A program made the translations under genes and the position numbers. The notes below the pieces were generated by a model. That model did not search any database, had not been told where the DNA came from, and was given only the letters and a program-made list of their open reading frames with translations. Shown here one piece after another: positions 7,645-13,419 of a stretch of 15,889 nucleotides of DNA (the first letter of the stretch is position 1; every line of letters starts with the position of its first letter). This DNA comes from an archaeon (GTDB lineage: Archaea; Asgardarchaeota; Hermodarchaeia; Hermodarchaeales; Hermodarchaeaceae): NCBI GenBank assembly GCA_016550415.1, contig JABXGU010000739.1, positions 1-15,889 on the forward strand, given 5' to 3'.

Positions 7645-8262
7645 ATGATAAGCATCATTATTCCTTGGGTTAATTTCATTTTACTTAATGTATTTGGAGT
7701 CGTATGCTGGTACTTTTACATCAAAAGTGTAATGCCAGCACATCGCGAAGAAAAAGTTGGACCCAAAGCATGGGAAGATTGTAAACGTTATCGTAGCATC
7801 TCAGGATTCTTTATCATCCTCATTGTGATTCAAATAATACTATGGATTTGGATTCCCATACCAGGCCTAAACTGGATAATCAGTCCAAATCCATGGATTC
7901 CTATTATCGCTGGAATAGCGGTAGCAATACCTTGCACAATTATCCTAGCTAAAGCAGTTATGGATGCTGGGAGCGAAACTATGGTGCCAGAAAAGGATCA
8001 CCAAATGTATGGAGGAATTTACAGGCATATTCGTCATCCCCAGATGCTTGGCGAGATGCCTTGGTATTTCTTGATTCCATTATTTATGAACCAGCTTTTC
8101 ATCTTTCTTTATTCACTACTTTTTGTTTTGATTGTGGTACCCATTGTAATTCATTTTGAAGACAAGGATTTGATAAAACGATTTGGTGACCCCTACATCA
8201 AATACCGTGAAGAAACTGGAGCATTAATTCCAAAATTCTGGCGTCGGAAAAAGAAACATTAG
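7645..8262 (+). CDS. ICMT/PEMT-like membrane methyltransferase family protein
   Basis: This integral membrane protein of about 205 residues has four to five helices. Near its C-terminus it carries the family signature of isoprenylcysteine carboxyl methyltransferases and phospholipid methyltransferases: GIYRHIRHPQMLGE, followed some 40 residues on by FEDKDLIKRFGDPYIKYREE and a closing LIPKFW. In characterised members the RHP segment and the acidic pair help bind S-adenosylmethionine next to the membrane. Substrate cannot be inferred; lipid, isoprenoid or protein thiol/carboxyl groups are all possible. The frame is open from GTG 7636, but GGAG at 7631-7634 is too close to it and is 10 nt from the ATG at 7645, so the latter is chosen. 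It is divergent from hdrA and 125 bases upstream of the Fe-S genes; the functional connection is uncertain. Confidence 0.75.
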   Translation: MISIIIPWVNFILLNVFGVVCWYFYIKSVMPAHREEKVGPKAWEDCKRYRSISGFFIILIVIQIILWIWIPIPGLNWIISPNPWIPIIAGIAVAIPCTIILAKAVMDAGSETMVPEKDHQMYGGIYRHIRHPQMLGEMPWYFLIPLFMNQLFIFLYSLLFVLIVVPIVIHFEDKDLIKRFGDPYIKYREETGALIPKFWRRKKKH

Positions 8263-8387
8263 TTACTAGCATTCCAGCATTGATTCCTTTCATGAAAAAT
8301 GTGTTAATATGATATCTTTGACTTGACAAGCATCACTGTGTTGTAGCTTCCTAACAAATAAATGGAGAACTTCGATAGGTTACAGTA
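8263..8387. promoter_or_regulatory. Intergenic leader of the Fe-S/fwdB-like genes
   Basis: This 125-base gap holds a perfect 10-bp palindrome (TTTCATGAAA, 8288-8297), a TATA-like TTAATAT (8304-8310) and AGGT at 8377-8380, 7 nt before the ATG at 8388. A promoter here is plausible. No terminator-like T-run follows the methyltransferase gene, so read-through from it is also possible. Confidence 0.25.
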
Positions 8388-8843
8388 ATGAAACTGAATC
8401 CGTTACAGTTGTACAAACTGCTACCAAGGACAAATTGCAAAGCCTGTGGAATGACTTGCATGGCGTTTGCCACAAGACTAGCTCTACGTGAAGTCCAGTT
8501 GGATGAATGTCCACCTTTGAAAGAATCAGAGTATTCTGAACAGCTGGCTCAACTTCGAGAACTTACAGAACCATTATTGACTGCTGAAGAAACGGGCATC
8601 AAGCTAGATGAAGACAAATGTACTGGCTGTGGGAATTGTGTAGCTGTCTGTCCTGTTGATGCTACAGCAGAACCTGAGACAGCACTTGGAAAAGCTGCCC
8701 GAACTCAAGCAACCGTTTTTCGGGTGGAGGATGGAATAGCGAGAATCATCAACCTAGATAAGTGTCGACGTTTTCCACCAGATCGTGTGAATTGCAGAGT
8801 CTGTGAACAAGGCTGCTATGTTGGTGCTATCGAGATATGGTAG
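8388..8843 (+). CDS. Fe-S protein: CdhE-type N-terminal [4Fe-4S] domain fused to a ferredoxin
   Basis: This 151-residue soluble protein has two parts. Residues 1-65 (NPLQLYKLLPRTNCKACG, TCMAFATRLALRE, CPPL) match the small Fe-S domain at the N-terminus of the large corrinoid/Fe-S protein subunit (CdhE/AcsC) and of related reductases. Its Cys are 17, 20, 24 and 41; the second gap is three residues where the family usually has four. Residues 70-151 form a ferredoxin-like part with CTGCGNCVAVCP (78-88) and an atypical second motif in which Cys126 is nine residues from the next Cys (136, 139, 143). No corrinoid-binding barrel is present, so it is an electron carrier. AGGT lies 7 nt before the ATG. 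The FwdB-like gene starts 31 bases after its stop, indicating co-transcription and probably direct electron delivery to that protein. Confidence 0.75.
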   Translation: MKLNPLQLYKLLPRTNCKACGMTCMAFATRLALREVQLDECPPLKESEYSEQLAQLRELTEPLLTAEETGIKLDEDKCTGCGNCVAVCPVDATAEPETALGKAARTQATVFRVEDGIARIINLDKCRRFPPDRVNCRVCEQGCYVGAIEIW

Positions 8844-8874
8844 AAAACAAGAAATTGGAGAAGATGAAGTCTCG

Positions 8875-10164
8875 ATGAAAGATACAGTATGTACAGGTTG
8901 TTCACTTGTATGCGATGATGCCATGGTGGCTTTGAAGAAACAGAAACTAGAATCACTTGGTCTTTGCCGGTTGGGTTATGAATGTTATTCAGATGTTTTG
9001 GGAAAAAACCGCCTAAAACATCCAATGATTCGAACAGAAAAAAACAAACAGAAAATTGTGCCTTTGGATGTGGCACTAGCTCAATCTGTTGAGATTCTTA
9101 CTCAAAGTAAACGTCCTTTACTTTATGGATGGTCTAATAGTACTGATGAAGCTATTACCTTGGGGCTGGAACTAGCTCGCTGCCTAGGCGGTGTATTTGA
9201 CAGCACAGCAAGTCTAGAATATGGTTCTCTACATAATTATGAATTGGCTCGGGGTGACGAAGAATCTGTAACACTAGATGATGTGCGTAATAATGCTGAT
9301 CATATCGTGTATTGGGGGGCGAATCCAGCTGAGAGTCATCATCGCCACGCAAGCCGCTTCACCGTCTTCCCGAAGGGAGAAAAAATTGCTGAAGGTCGGG
9401 AGAGTCGAACTGTATCAGTTATTGATATCAGGAAGACTGAATCAATGCGGCTAGCCAATCATCAGCTTATCCTTAAATCAGCAAATGGCGATGAGCAACT
9501 ACTTTCTTACTTGCTAAAAGAATTGAAAGGAACAACAGAGACTCCGCCAAAGTTCATTGCTGGAATACCTGCCATTGAATTTCTTAGTTTTGCAAAAAGC
9601 CTCAATAATGCTGATTATATTGCACTCTTCTATGGGAACGGATTACTCCATTCAGGACATGCTGCAACAACACTTCCTCTTCTAAAACAAGTTGTAGATT
9701 GCATAAACACAAAGAAGCGGCGCTGTGTCACACTTCCCATGGTTACCCATTGCAATGCTGTTGGAGCGGTAAAAACCTGTAAGTCCATAACTAAACATCC
9801 ATTTGCTGTAGATTTTTCGGAAAAAACACCCAAGCCATTTATATCAGCTGCAGAGGGGTTGACGGAGGGTAAATTTGATGCTGCATTGATTACAGGGGTA
9901 GATGCCATTGGAACGCTCCCTGGAATCGCTGCCCGTTCTCTTCAAAAGATACCCTTCATCGCATTGTCATCTCTTCAATCATTAACAACTCGTGATGCAG
10001 CGGTTGTTATACCAACGGCGATAATGGGTGCAGAATGTGCTGGTACTGTACAGAGAATGGATGGGGAGAAGATTACACTCAAACCCTTCAATGAATTACC
10101 CACGGGAATCTTAAGCGAATCTAAATTGCTACAACAGTTACTCACAAAGCTTACCACTTCGTAA
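8875..10164 (+). CDS. fwdB: FwdB-like molybdopterin oxidoreductase lacking the usual metal-ligand Cys
   Basis: Homologue of the catalytic subunit of formylmethanofuran dehydrogenase; 429 residues, the normal size. The N-terminus binds one [4Fe-4S] (CTGCSLVC plus the Cys in GLCRLGY). Pterin-binding landmarks follow: GWSNST, YWGANPAESHHRHASRF, VIDIRKTES, FYGNGLLHSG, HPFAVDF and CAGTVQRMDG. In active FwdB the segment after the 'DNTxx' turn is Val-Cys/Sec-His-Gly-Pro, where Cys118 ligates W/Mo and His119 is catalytic (M. wolfeii numbering). Here it reads SLEYGS, so Glu115-Tyr116 occupy those positions. The frame is open from 8803, but that start overlaps the upstream gene; ATG 8875 matches the family start, with only a distant GGAG. 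It may be a non-catalytic or altered-chemistry paralogue working with the FwdD-like protein. The call as FwdB family is firm; the reaction is unknown. Confidence 0.85.
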   Translation: MKDTVCTGCSLVCDDAMVALKKQKLESLGLCRLGYECYSDVLGKNRLKHPMIRTEKNKQKIVPLDVALAQSVEILTQSKRPLLYGWSNSTDEAITLGLELARCLGGVFDSTASLEYGSLHNYELARGDEESVTLDDVRNNADHIVYWGANPAESHHRHASRFTVFPKGEKIAEGRESRTVSVIDIRKTESMRLANHQLILKSANGDEQLLSYLLKELKGTTETPPKFIAGIPAIEFLSFAKSLNNADYIALFYGNGLLHSGHAATTLPLLKQVVDCINTKKRRCVTLPMVTHCNAVGAVKTCKSITKHPFAVDFSEKTPKPFISAAEGLTEGKFDAALITGVDAIGTLPGIAARSLQKIPFIALSSLQSLTTRDAAVVIPTAIMGAECAGTVQRMDGEKITLKPFNELPTGILSESKLLQQLLTKLTTS

Positions 10165-10248
10165 TCTATTATCCGGCTTCTTAATTTAGCTCACAACATT
10201 CAATAAGGATAATAATTTAAACCAGCTAAAAAAGAAAGATAAACTCTT

Positions 10249-10255
10249 GGGTGAC
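10249..10255 (+). promoter_or_regulatory. Shine-Dalgarno fixing the TTG start of the CooC-like gene
   Basis: GGGTGAC, with its GGTGA core matching the SD consensus, ends 5-6 nt before the TTG at 10261. Since the P-loop begins six residues into the reading frame, no later start is possible, and this site supports the TTG. The 96-base gap after fwdB also holds AATAATTTAA (10211-10220), a weak TATA-like candidate. Confidence 0.5.
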
Positions 10256-10260
10256 TTATC

Positions 10261-11055
10261 TTGAAAATAGCTGTTTGCGGTAAAGGTGGCGTAGGTAAAA
10301 CACTATTAGCAGCAACCATTGCACGTTTACTCGGTAGAGAAGGTATTAGAGTATTGGCCGTTGATGCCGACCCAAACACTACACTAGCAACAGCATTGGG
10401 TATTCCTGCTGTTGTTGCTGAAACGATTGTGCCTCTGACTGAAAATGAGGAACTTGTAGAAGAACGTACAAGTTTGGACCCTAAGACATTTGGTGGAATG
10501 TTCAAACTAAATCCACATGTTGAGGATCTCGCTTCAAAGTTTGGTGTCCAAGCACCAGATAATGTTACCCTCCTAGTAGCTGGGACAGTCAAGATTGGTG
10601 GCTCAGGTTGTATGTGCCCTGCAGGTGCCCTCCTAAAAGCACTCATTCGTCATCTTATTGTTGGCAGCAGAGAAGCCTTTGTAATGGATATGGAAGCAGG
10701 TATTGAGAATCTAGGTCGGGGGACTACTCGCGGTATGGACGCCTTAATCATCGTTGTTGAGCCAGGTCATGGTGCACTCACAACTGTTGCACGCATCCAG
10801 AAACTGGCTAATGACATTGGAGTAAAACGTCTTATTGCTGTCGCAAACAAGATAATGAATGAAGAAGACAAGGCAGCTATTAAATCAGTTTTAACAAAAA
10901 GGGATATCCCACTTCTTGCAATGGTTCCCTTTGATTCCGAAGTTAGAATGGCTGGTTTGCTTGGCAAGGCACCTATTGATTATGCTTCAGAGTCTCCCGC
11001 AATTAAAGCTATTATTGAATTCATTCCTCGACTTCAAGCATTTCTCGCAGAATAA
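10261..11055 (+). CDS. cooC: CooC-like P-loop ATPase (CODH/ACS nickel-site maturation family)
   Basis: This 264-residue SIMIBI-class ATPase has a deviant Walker A carrying the signature lysine (CGKGGVGKT, residues 6-14), VDADPN (switch I region), the CooC-specific CxC at Cys117-Cys119 (GSGCMCP), and DMEAGIENLGRGT. In family members the CxC binds metal between two subunits, and ATP hydrolysis drives Ni insertion into CO dehydrogenase or activation of ACS. All these residues are intact. Length is typical. It lies 96 bases after the FwdB-like gene on the same strand, probably in the same transcription unit or one tied to it. No CODH or ACS gene is in the window, so its client is either encoded elsewhere or is a neighbouring metalloprotein. 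MinD/NifH-type ATPases are excluded by the CMC and EAGIE motifs. Confidence 0.88.
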   Translation: MKIAVCGKGGVGKTLLAATIARLLGREGIRVLAVDADPNTTLATALGIPAVVAETIVPLTENEELVEERTSLDPKTFGGMFKLNPHVEDLASKFGVQAPDNVTLLVAGTVKIGGSGCMCPAGALLKALIRHLIVGSREAFVMDMEAGIENLGRGTTRGMDALIIVVEPGHGALTTVARIQKLANDIGVKRLIAVANKIMNEEDKAAIKSVLTKRDIPLLAMVPFDSEVRMAGLLGKAPIDYASESPAIKAIIEFIPRLQAFLAE

Positions 11056-11111
11056 GCAGAGGAACCATTCATTTCTAATTTATACCTATTTTTGGAATCC
11101 TAGGATGTCTG

Positions 11112-11126
11112 TTTATTTTATTTTTT
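11112..11126 (+). terminator. T-rich end downstream of the CooC-like gene
   Basis: TTTATTTTATTTTTT lies 57 bases beyond the cooC stop codon and fits archaeal intrinsic termination on oligo-T. It overlaps the last codons (Lys-Lys-stop) of the convergent response regulator. No stable stem precedes it apart from a 10-bp palindrome (ATCCTAGGAT, 11097-11106). Confidence 0.35.
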
Positions 11127-11501
11127 AACGCTTTTAATTATGTTTATGAGTTTGACAATACTGAATGGTTTCTCTATAATGGTGATTGCACCTTCTCTCA
11201 GTGCTTCTCTGCCTAGATGTTGAACAGAATATCCAGTCATCATGATAAAAGTGAGGTTTGGCATAATTTTCTTTAGCTTACGAAGAGTTTCAACGCCATT
11301 CATACCAGGCATTCGTATATCCAAGATAACAATGCGAGGCTTAAGGTCACTAATTCTTTCAACTGCTTCATAACCATCCTTTGCGGTTTCTGCCTGGTAA
11401 CCTTTCAGACGAAGTAACTCGCAAAGAGTTTCTCGCATTCCTTCTTCGTCGTCCACGATAAGAATATCACTCTTATATTCTGAGTTCGGATGGCTTCCCA
11501 T
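11118..11501 (-). CDS. Stand-alone CheY-like response regulator receiver
   Basis: This 127-residue single-domain receiver has every phosphorylation residue: the acidic pair Asp17-Asp18, phospho-acceptor Asp61 in VILDIRMPG, Thr89 in MMTGYS and Lys111 in EKPFS. There is no output domain, so it must act by protein-protein contact or as a phosphorelay intermediate. A histidine kinase is not encoded in the window. It starts with ATG preceded by a weak GGCGGA. About 180 bases separate it from the next gene upstream on its strand, so it probably has its own promoter. It converges on cooC without evident functional link. Confident as a receiver; partner and process unknown. Confidence 0.88.
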   Translation of the reverse strand: MGSHPNSEYKSDILIVDDEEGMRETLCELLRLKGYQAETAKDGYEAVERISDLKPRIVILDIRMPGMNGVETLRKLKKIMPNLTFIMMTGYSVQHLGREALREGAITIIEKPFSIVKLINIIKSVKK

Positions 11502-11683
11502 ATTATTCCGCCATAGATGAGATTATTGTGCCTCTATTACATTGCTTATGTTCAAAAAAAGATTAGGTCGAACATTATTTAATGATATCTCCATGAAGAA
11601 GGCATCTGAACTTCTAGAGGCCTCAAGATTTTTTATATCTCATTGAATGGTAGCATAATTGCTTCTTCAGGTTGGGTTTTGAA
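11502..11683. promoter_or_regulatory. Intergenic region upstream of the response regulator
   Basis: These 182 bases lie between two minus-strand genes. An AT-rich ATTAAATAAT (minus strand, around 11584-11575) is a TATA-like candidate, next to a 6-bp inverted repeat (ATGTTC 11548-11553, GAACAT 11570-11575). No T-rich terminator on the minus strand follows the upstream membrane-protein gene. Nothing else recognisable was seen. Confidence 0.2.
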
Positions 11684-12310
11684 TCAAAGATTTTCTTTTG
11701 AATACCAAATAACTGCGCTGCAAAAAATGTAGCCTAACAATTGAATCGTTGGGAATGTTCCAAAATGCCAGAATAAGATTAGAAGTGCCAGTTGAAGTAA
11801 TGCTCCTCCAACGAAGAAAACACCGACAAATGATGCAAGAGGGGGTGCCCTAGGTTTTTTGCCGAGAGATGCAAATGTGATACCCCAAAGAATGTGCATA
11901 ATTCCCCAAAGAACCCAGCCTACAAAACTAACCAAATTACCAATAATAATTAACTCAATAATAGGTATTGGAGGATAAGATATGGGTCTGTAGCCTAAAA
12001 TAAGAATAAGGGTTCCAATGGGCGCTAACCATGGAAGGATTAGTGACACGCGGGAAGTAAATTTTGCTAGCTGATCATTTTGTATATGCCAATATCCAAT
12101 AAAAAATCTAGAAGCAGCAGTTGTTCCACAAGCCATTACTAGCGTTGCTACAAGGAGAGAAGGTAACATACACGGTATAGTACATAAAGTCAAATTGATG
12201 GCATCATAGTAAAGAGAACCAATAATGAGAACAACTAGTCCAACTATTCCAATGTAGAAATATTTCTGGACGGATTTTTTATCAGCATCTTGCATCTTAA
12301 ATCGTCCCAT
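11684..12310 (-). CDS. Six-helix membrane protein of unknown function
   Basis: The 208 residues begin with a short charged N-terminus (QDADKKSVQKY), followed by about six hydrophobic segments near residues 18-38, 42-62, 85-108, 115-147, 160-182 and 185-203. Small loops carry Arg/Lys-rich turns (SLGKKPRAPP). I recognise no catalytic or family motif. Two Cys in CTIPC (helix 2 region) could matter but are unsupported. The ATG at 12310 and a second Met at 12295 are both possible starts; neither has a strong SD. It lies 77 bases downstream of the QW-repeat gene on the same strand, so it could be the third member of that unit, or it may be independent. The composition (long runs of aliphatic residues with sensible loops) supports a real gene. 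Confidence 0.6.
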   Translation of the reverse strand: MGRFKMQDADKKSVQKYFYIGIVGLVVLIIGSLYYDAINLTLCTIPCMLPSLLVATLVMACGTTAASRFFIGYWHIQNDQLAKFTSRVSLILPWLAPIGTLILILGYRPISYPPIPIIELIIIGNLVSFVGWVLWGIMHILWGITFASLGKKPRAPPLASFVGVFFVGGALLQLALLILFWHFGTFPTIQLLGYIFCSAVIWYSKENL

Positions 12311-12387
12311 GTTCTCTACAATAATGATAAGTGATTTCCTAATTATCAGTTATAGCATTCTTTTCCAATAAATCAATTTCATGCTTG

Positions 12388-13419
12388 TTAATACCGTTTC
12401 TTTTTCTTCGGATATGGTTGAAATCCTGTTCGTGGCTCAACACTAACCCAACCCCCTTCCATATCAAGAAGTGAAAGAGACCTTAACAAATCAAATGTTA
12501 TCCAGCGAGATGCTTCAGGATGTGCTGGATAATCCCATAGTCCGTAAGGTCCCTTGAGCCCTTTCACAAAATCAATATTTTCTGCAACCCTGGCGTCTTC
12601 TTTGCTGGCACCTGTTCGCCAACATAAATCAAGAATTTGAGCAACATCATAGCGTTGATAATATGTGAAACCCCCACGGAGCGGCTCAATGCCAATGACT
12701 CGAGCCACTTCAAAACCTAGTGTGTAAGATTGTCGGGTCTCATGAGCCAAGAGAAGATCAAGACCTCTACGAGTAGCAGGGCTTGTCCGGTATTTGGGAT
12801 GAAATGCGAGGGCACTAATTGCGGCTGTTGTGTTAGTTCGGCATCCCCTTTCTGAGTGTGCAAGGCGCCTATAGCCTGCAGCGAAGACGATTTTTTCTGC
12901 TTTTACACCAGAAGGCCATCCACCATCTGGTAATTGTTTTTCTAGAAGCCATTCGTATGCTTCTTCTGCACCTGAATCTGTAGCGTGACCACTTGCTGCT
13001 AATCCAAGGAGAGGTAAGGCTGTTTGAAGAGGTATCATTGTATAAGTTTGAGCCCCCCCGTCTAGCTGCTTACCAGATGGTAGTGACCAAGAGCCATCCC
13101 TATTTTGTTTCTTATGGAGGAATTCAACACCTCGCAGGATTGCTGGATGGTTAGGGTTAAGACCGAGATAACCCAATCCCATCAGTGCTTGGGCAGTAGT
13201 TCGAAGTTTACCGAGATGAGATCCACCTTCCTCTCCTGATCTAAATGACCCATCAGATTCTTGCAGGGTTAGGAACTTCAAGATAAATGGGTCCTTCTCT
13301 TGAATAGCCTTTAACTCAAGTATCTCTTCGTCCGTTTCCTTTCTATCTAGTAATTCACGGAGTACCAGCAGACTGAGACTGGGTGATTCCGATGCTAGAA
13401 GAATTGGTGCCCAAGTCAT
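12388..13419 (-). CDS. Prenyltransferase/squalene-cyclase-repeat (alpha-toroid) protein
   Basis: This 343-residue protein is built of repeating helical hairpins with QW-type motifs: QESDGSF (53-59), QNRDGSW (105-111), QLPDGGW (162-168) and GPYGLW (290-295). Each is followed by an R/T-T-x-A-x-x-L helix (RTTAQALMGLG, RTNTTAAISAL). This predicts a single alpha6-alpha6 barrel as in terpene cyclase and prenyltransferase folds. It is about half the length of squalene-hopene cyclase and lacks the DxDD proton-donor motif; I also see no clear Zn site of a protein prenyltransferase. Cyclase activity is therefore unlikely and a binding role more plausible. A basic tail (PKKKKRY) ends the protein. Its ATG overlaps the UvrA-like stop as ATGA, so the two proteins are translationally coupled and probably made in fixed ratio. 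Confidence 0.8.
   Translation of the reverse strand: MTWAPILLASESPSLSLLVLRELLDRKETDEEILELKAIQEKDPFILKFLTLQESDGSFRSGEEGGSHLGKLRTTAQALMGLGYLGLNPNHPAILRGVEFLHKKQNRDGSWSLPSGKQLDGGAQTYTMIPLQTALPLLGLAASGHATDSGAEEAYEWLLEKQLPDGGWPSGVKAEKIVFAAGYRRLAHSERGCRTNTTAAISALAFHPKYRTSPATRRGLDLLLAHETRQSYTLGFEVARVIGIEPLRGGFTYYQRYDVAQILDLCWRTGASKEDARVAENIDFVKGLKGPYGLWDYPAHPEASRWITFDLLRSLSLLDMEGGWVSVEPRTGFQPYPKKKKRY

Noticed and set aside
8803..8874. Upstream extension of the FwdB-like protein
   Set aside because: It overlaps the 3' end of the Fe-S gene and adds residues absent from the family; ATG 8875 places the Fe-S motif at the usual distance from the start.
8875..10164. FhcB of the methylotroph formyltransferase/hydrolase complex
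   Set aside because: FhcB lacks redox centres, whereas this protein keeps the N-terminal [4Fe-4S] cysteines and an FwdD partner; FhcA, C and D are not present.
11594..11669. 8-bp inverted repeat (TGAAGAAG ... CTTCTTCA) spanning the region after the membrane-protein gene
   Set aside because: The arms are about 60 bases apart with no T-run on the minus strand; likely chance in AT-rich DNA.
12388..13419. Squalene-hopene cyclase or oxidosqualene cyclase
   Set aside because: Half the usual length and no DxDD catalytic motif.
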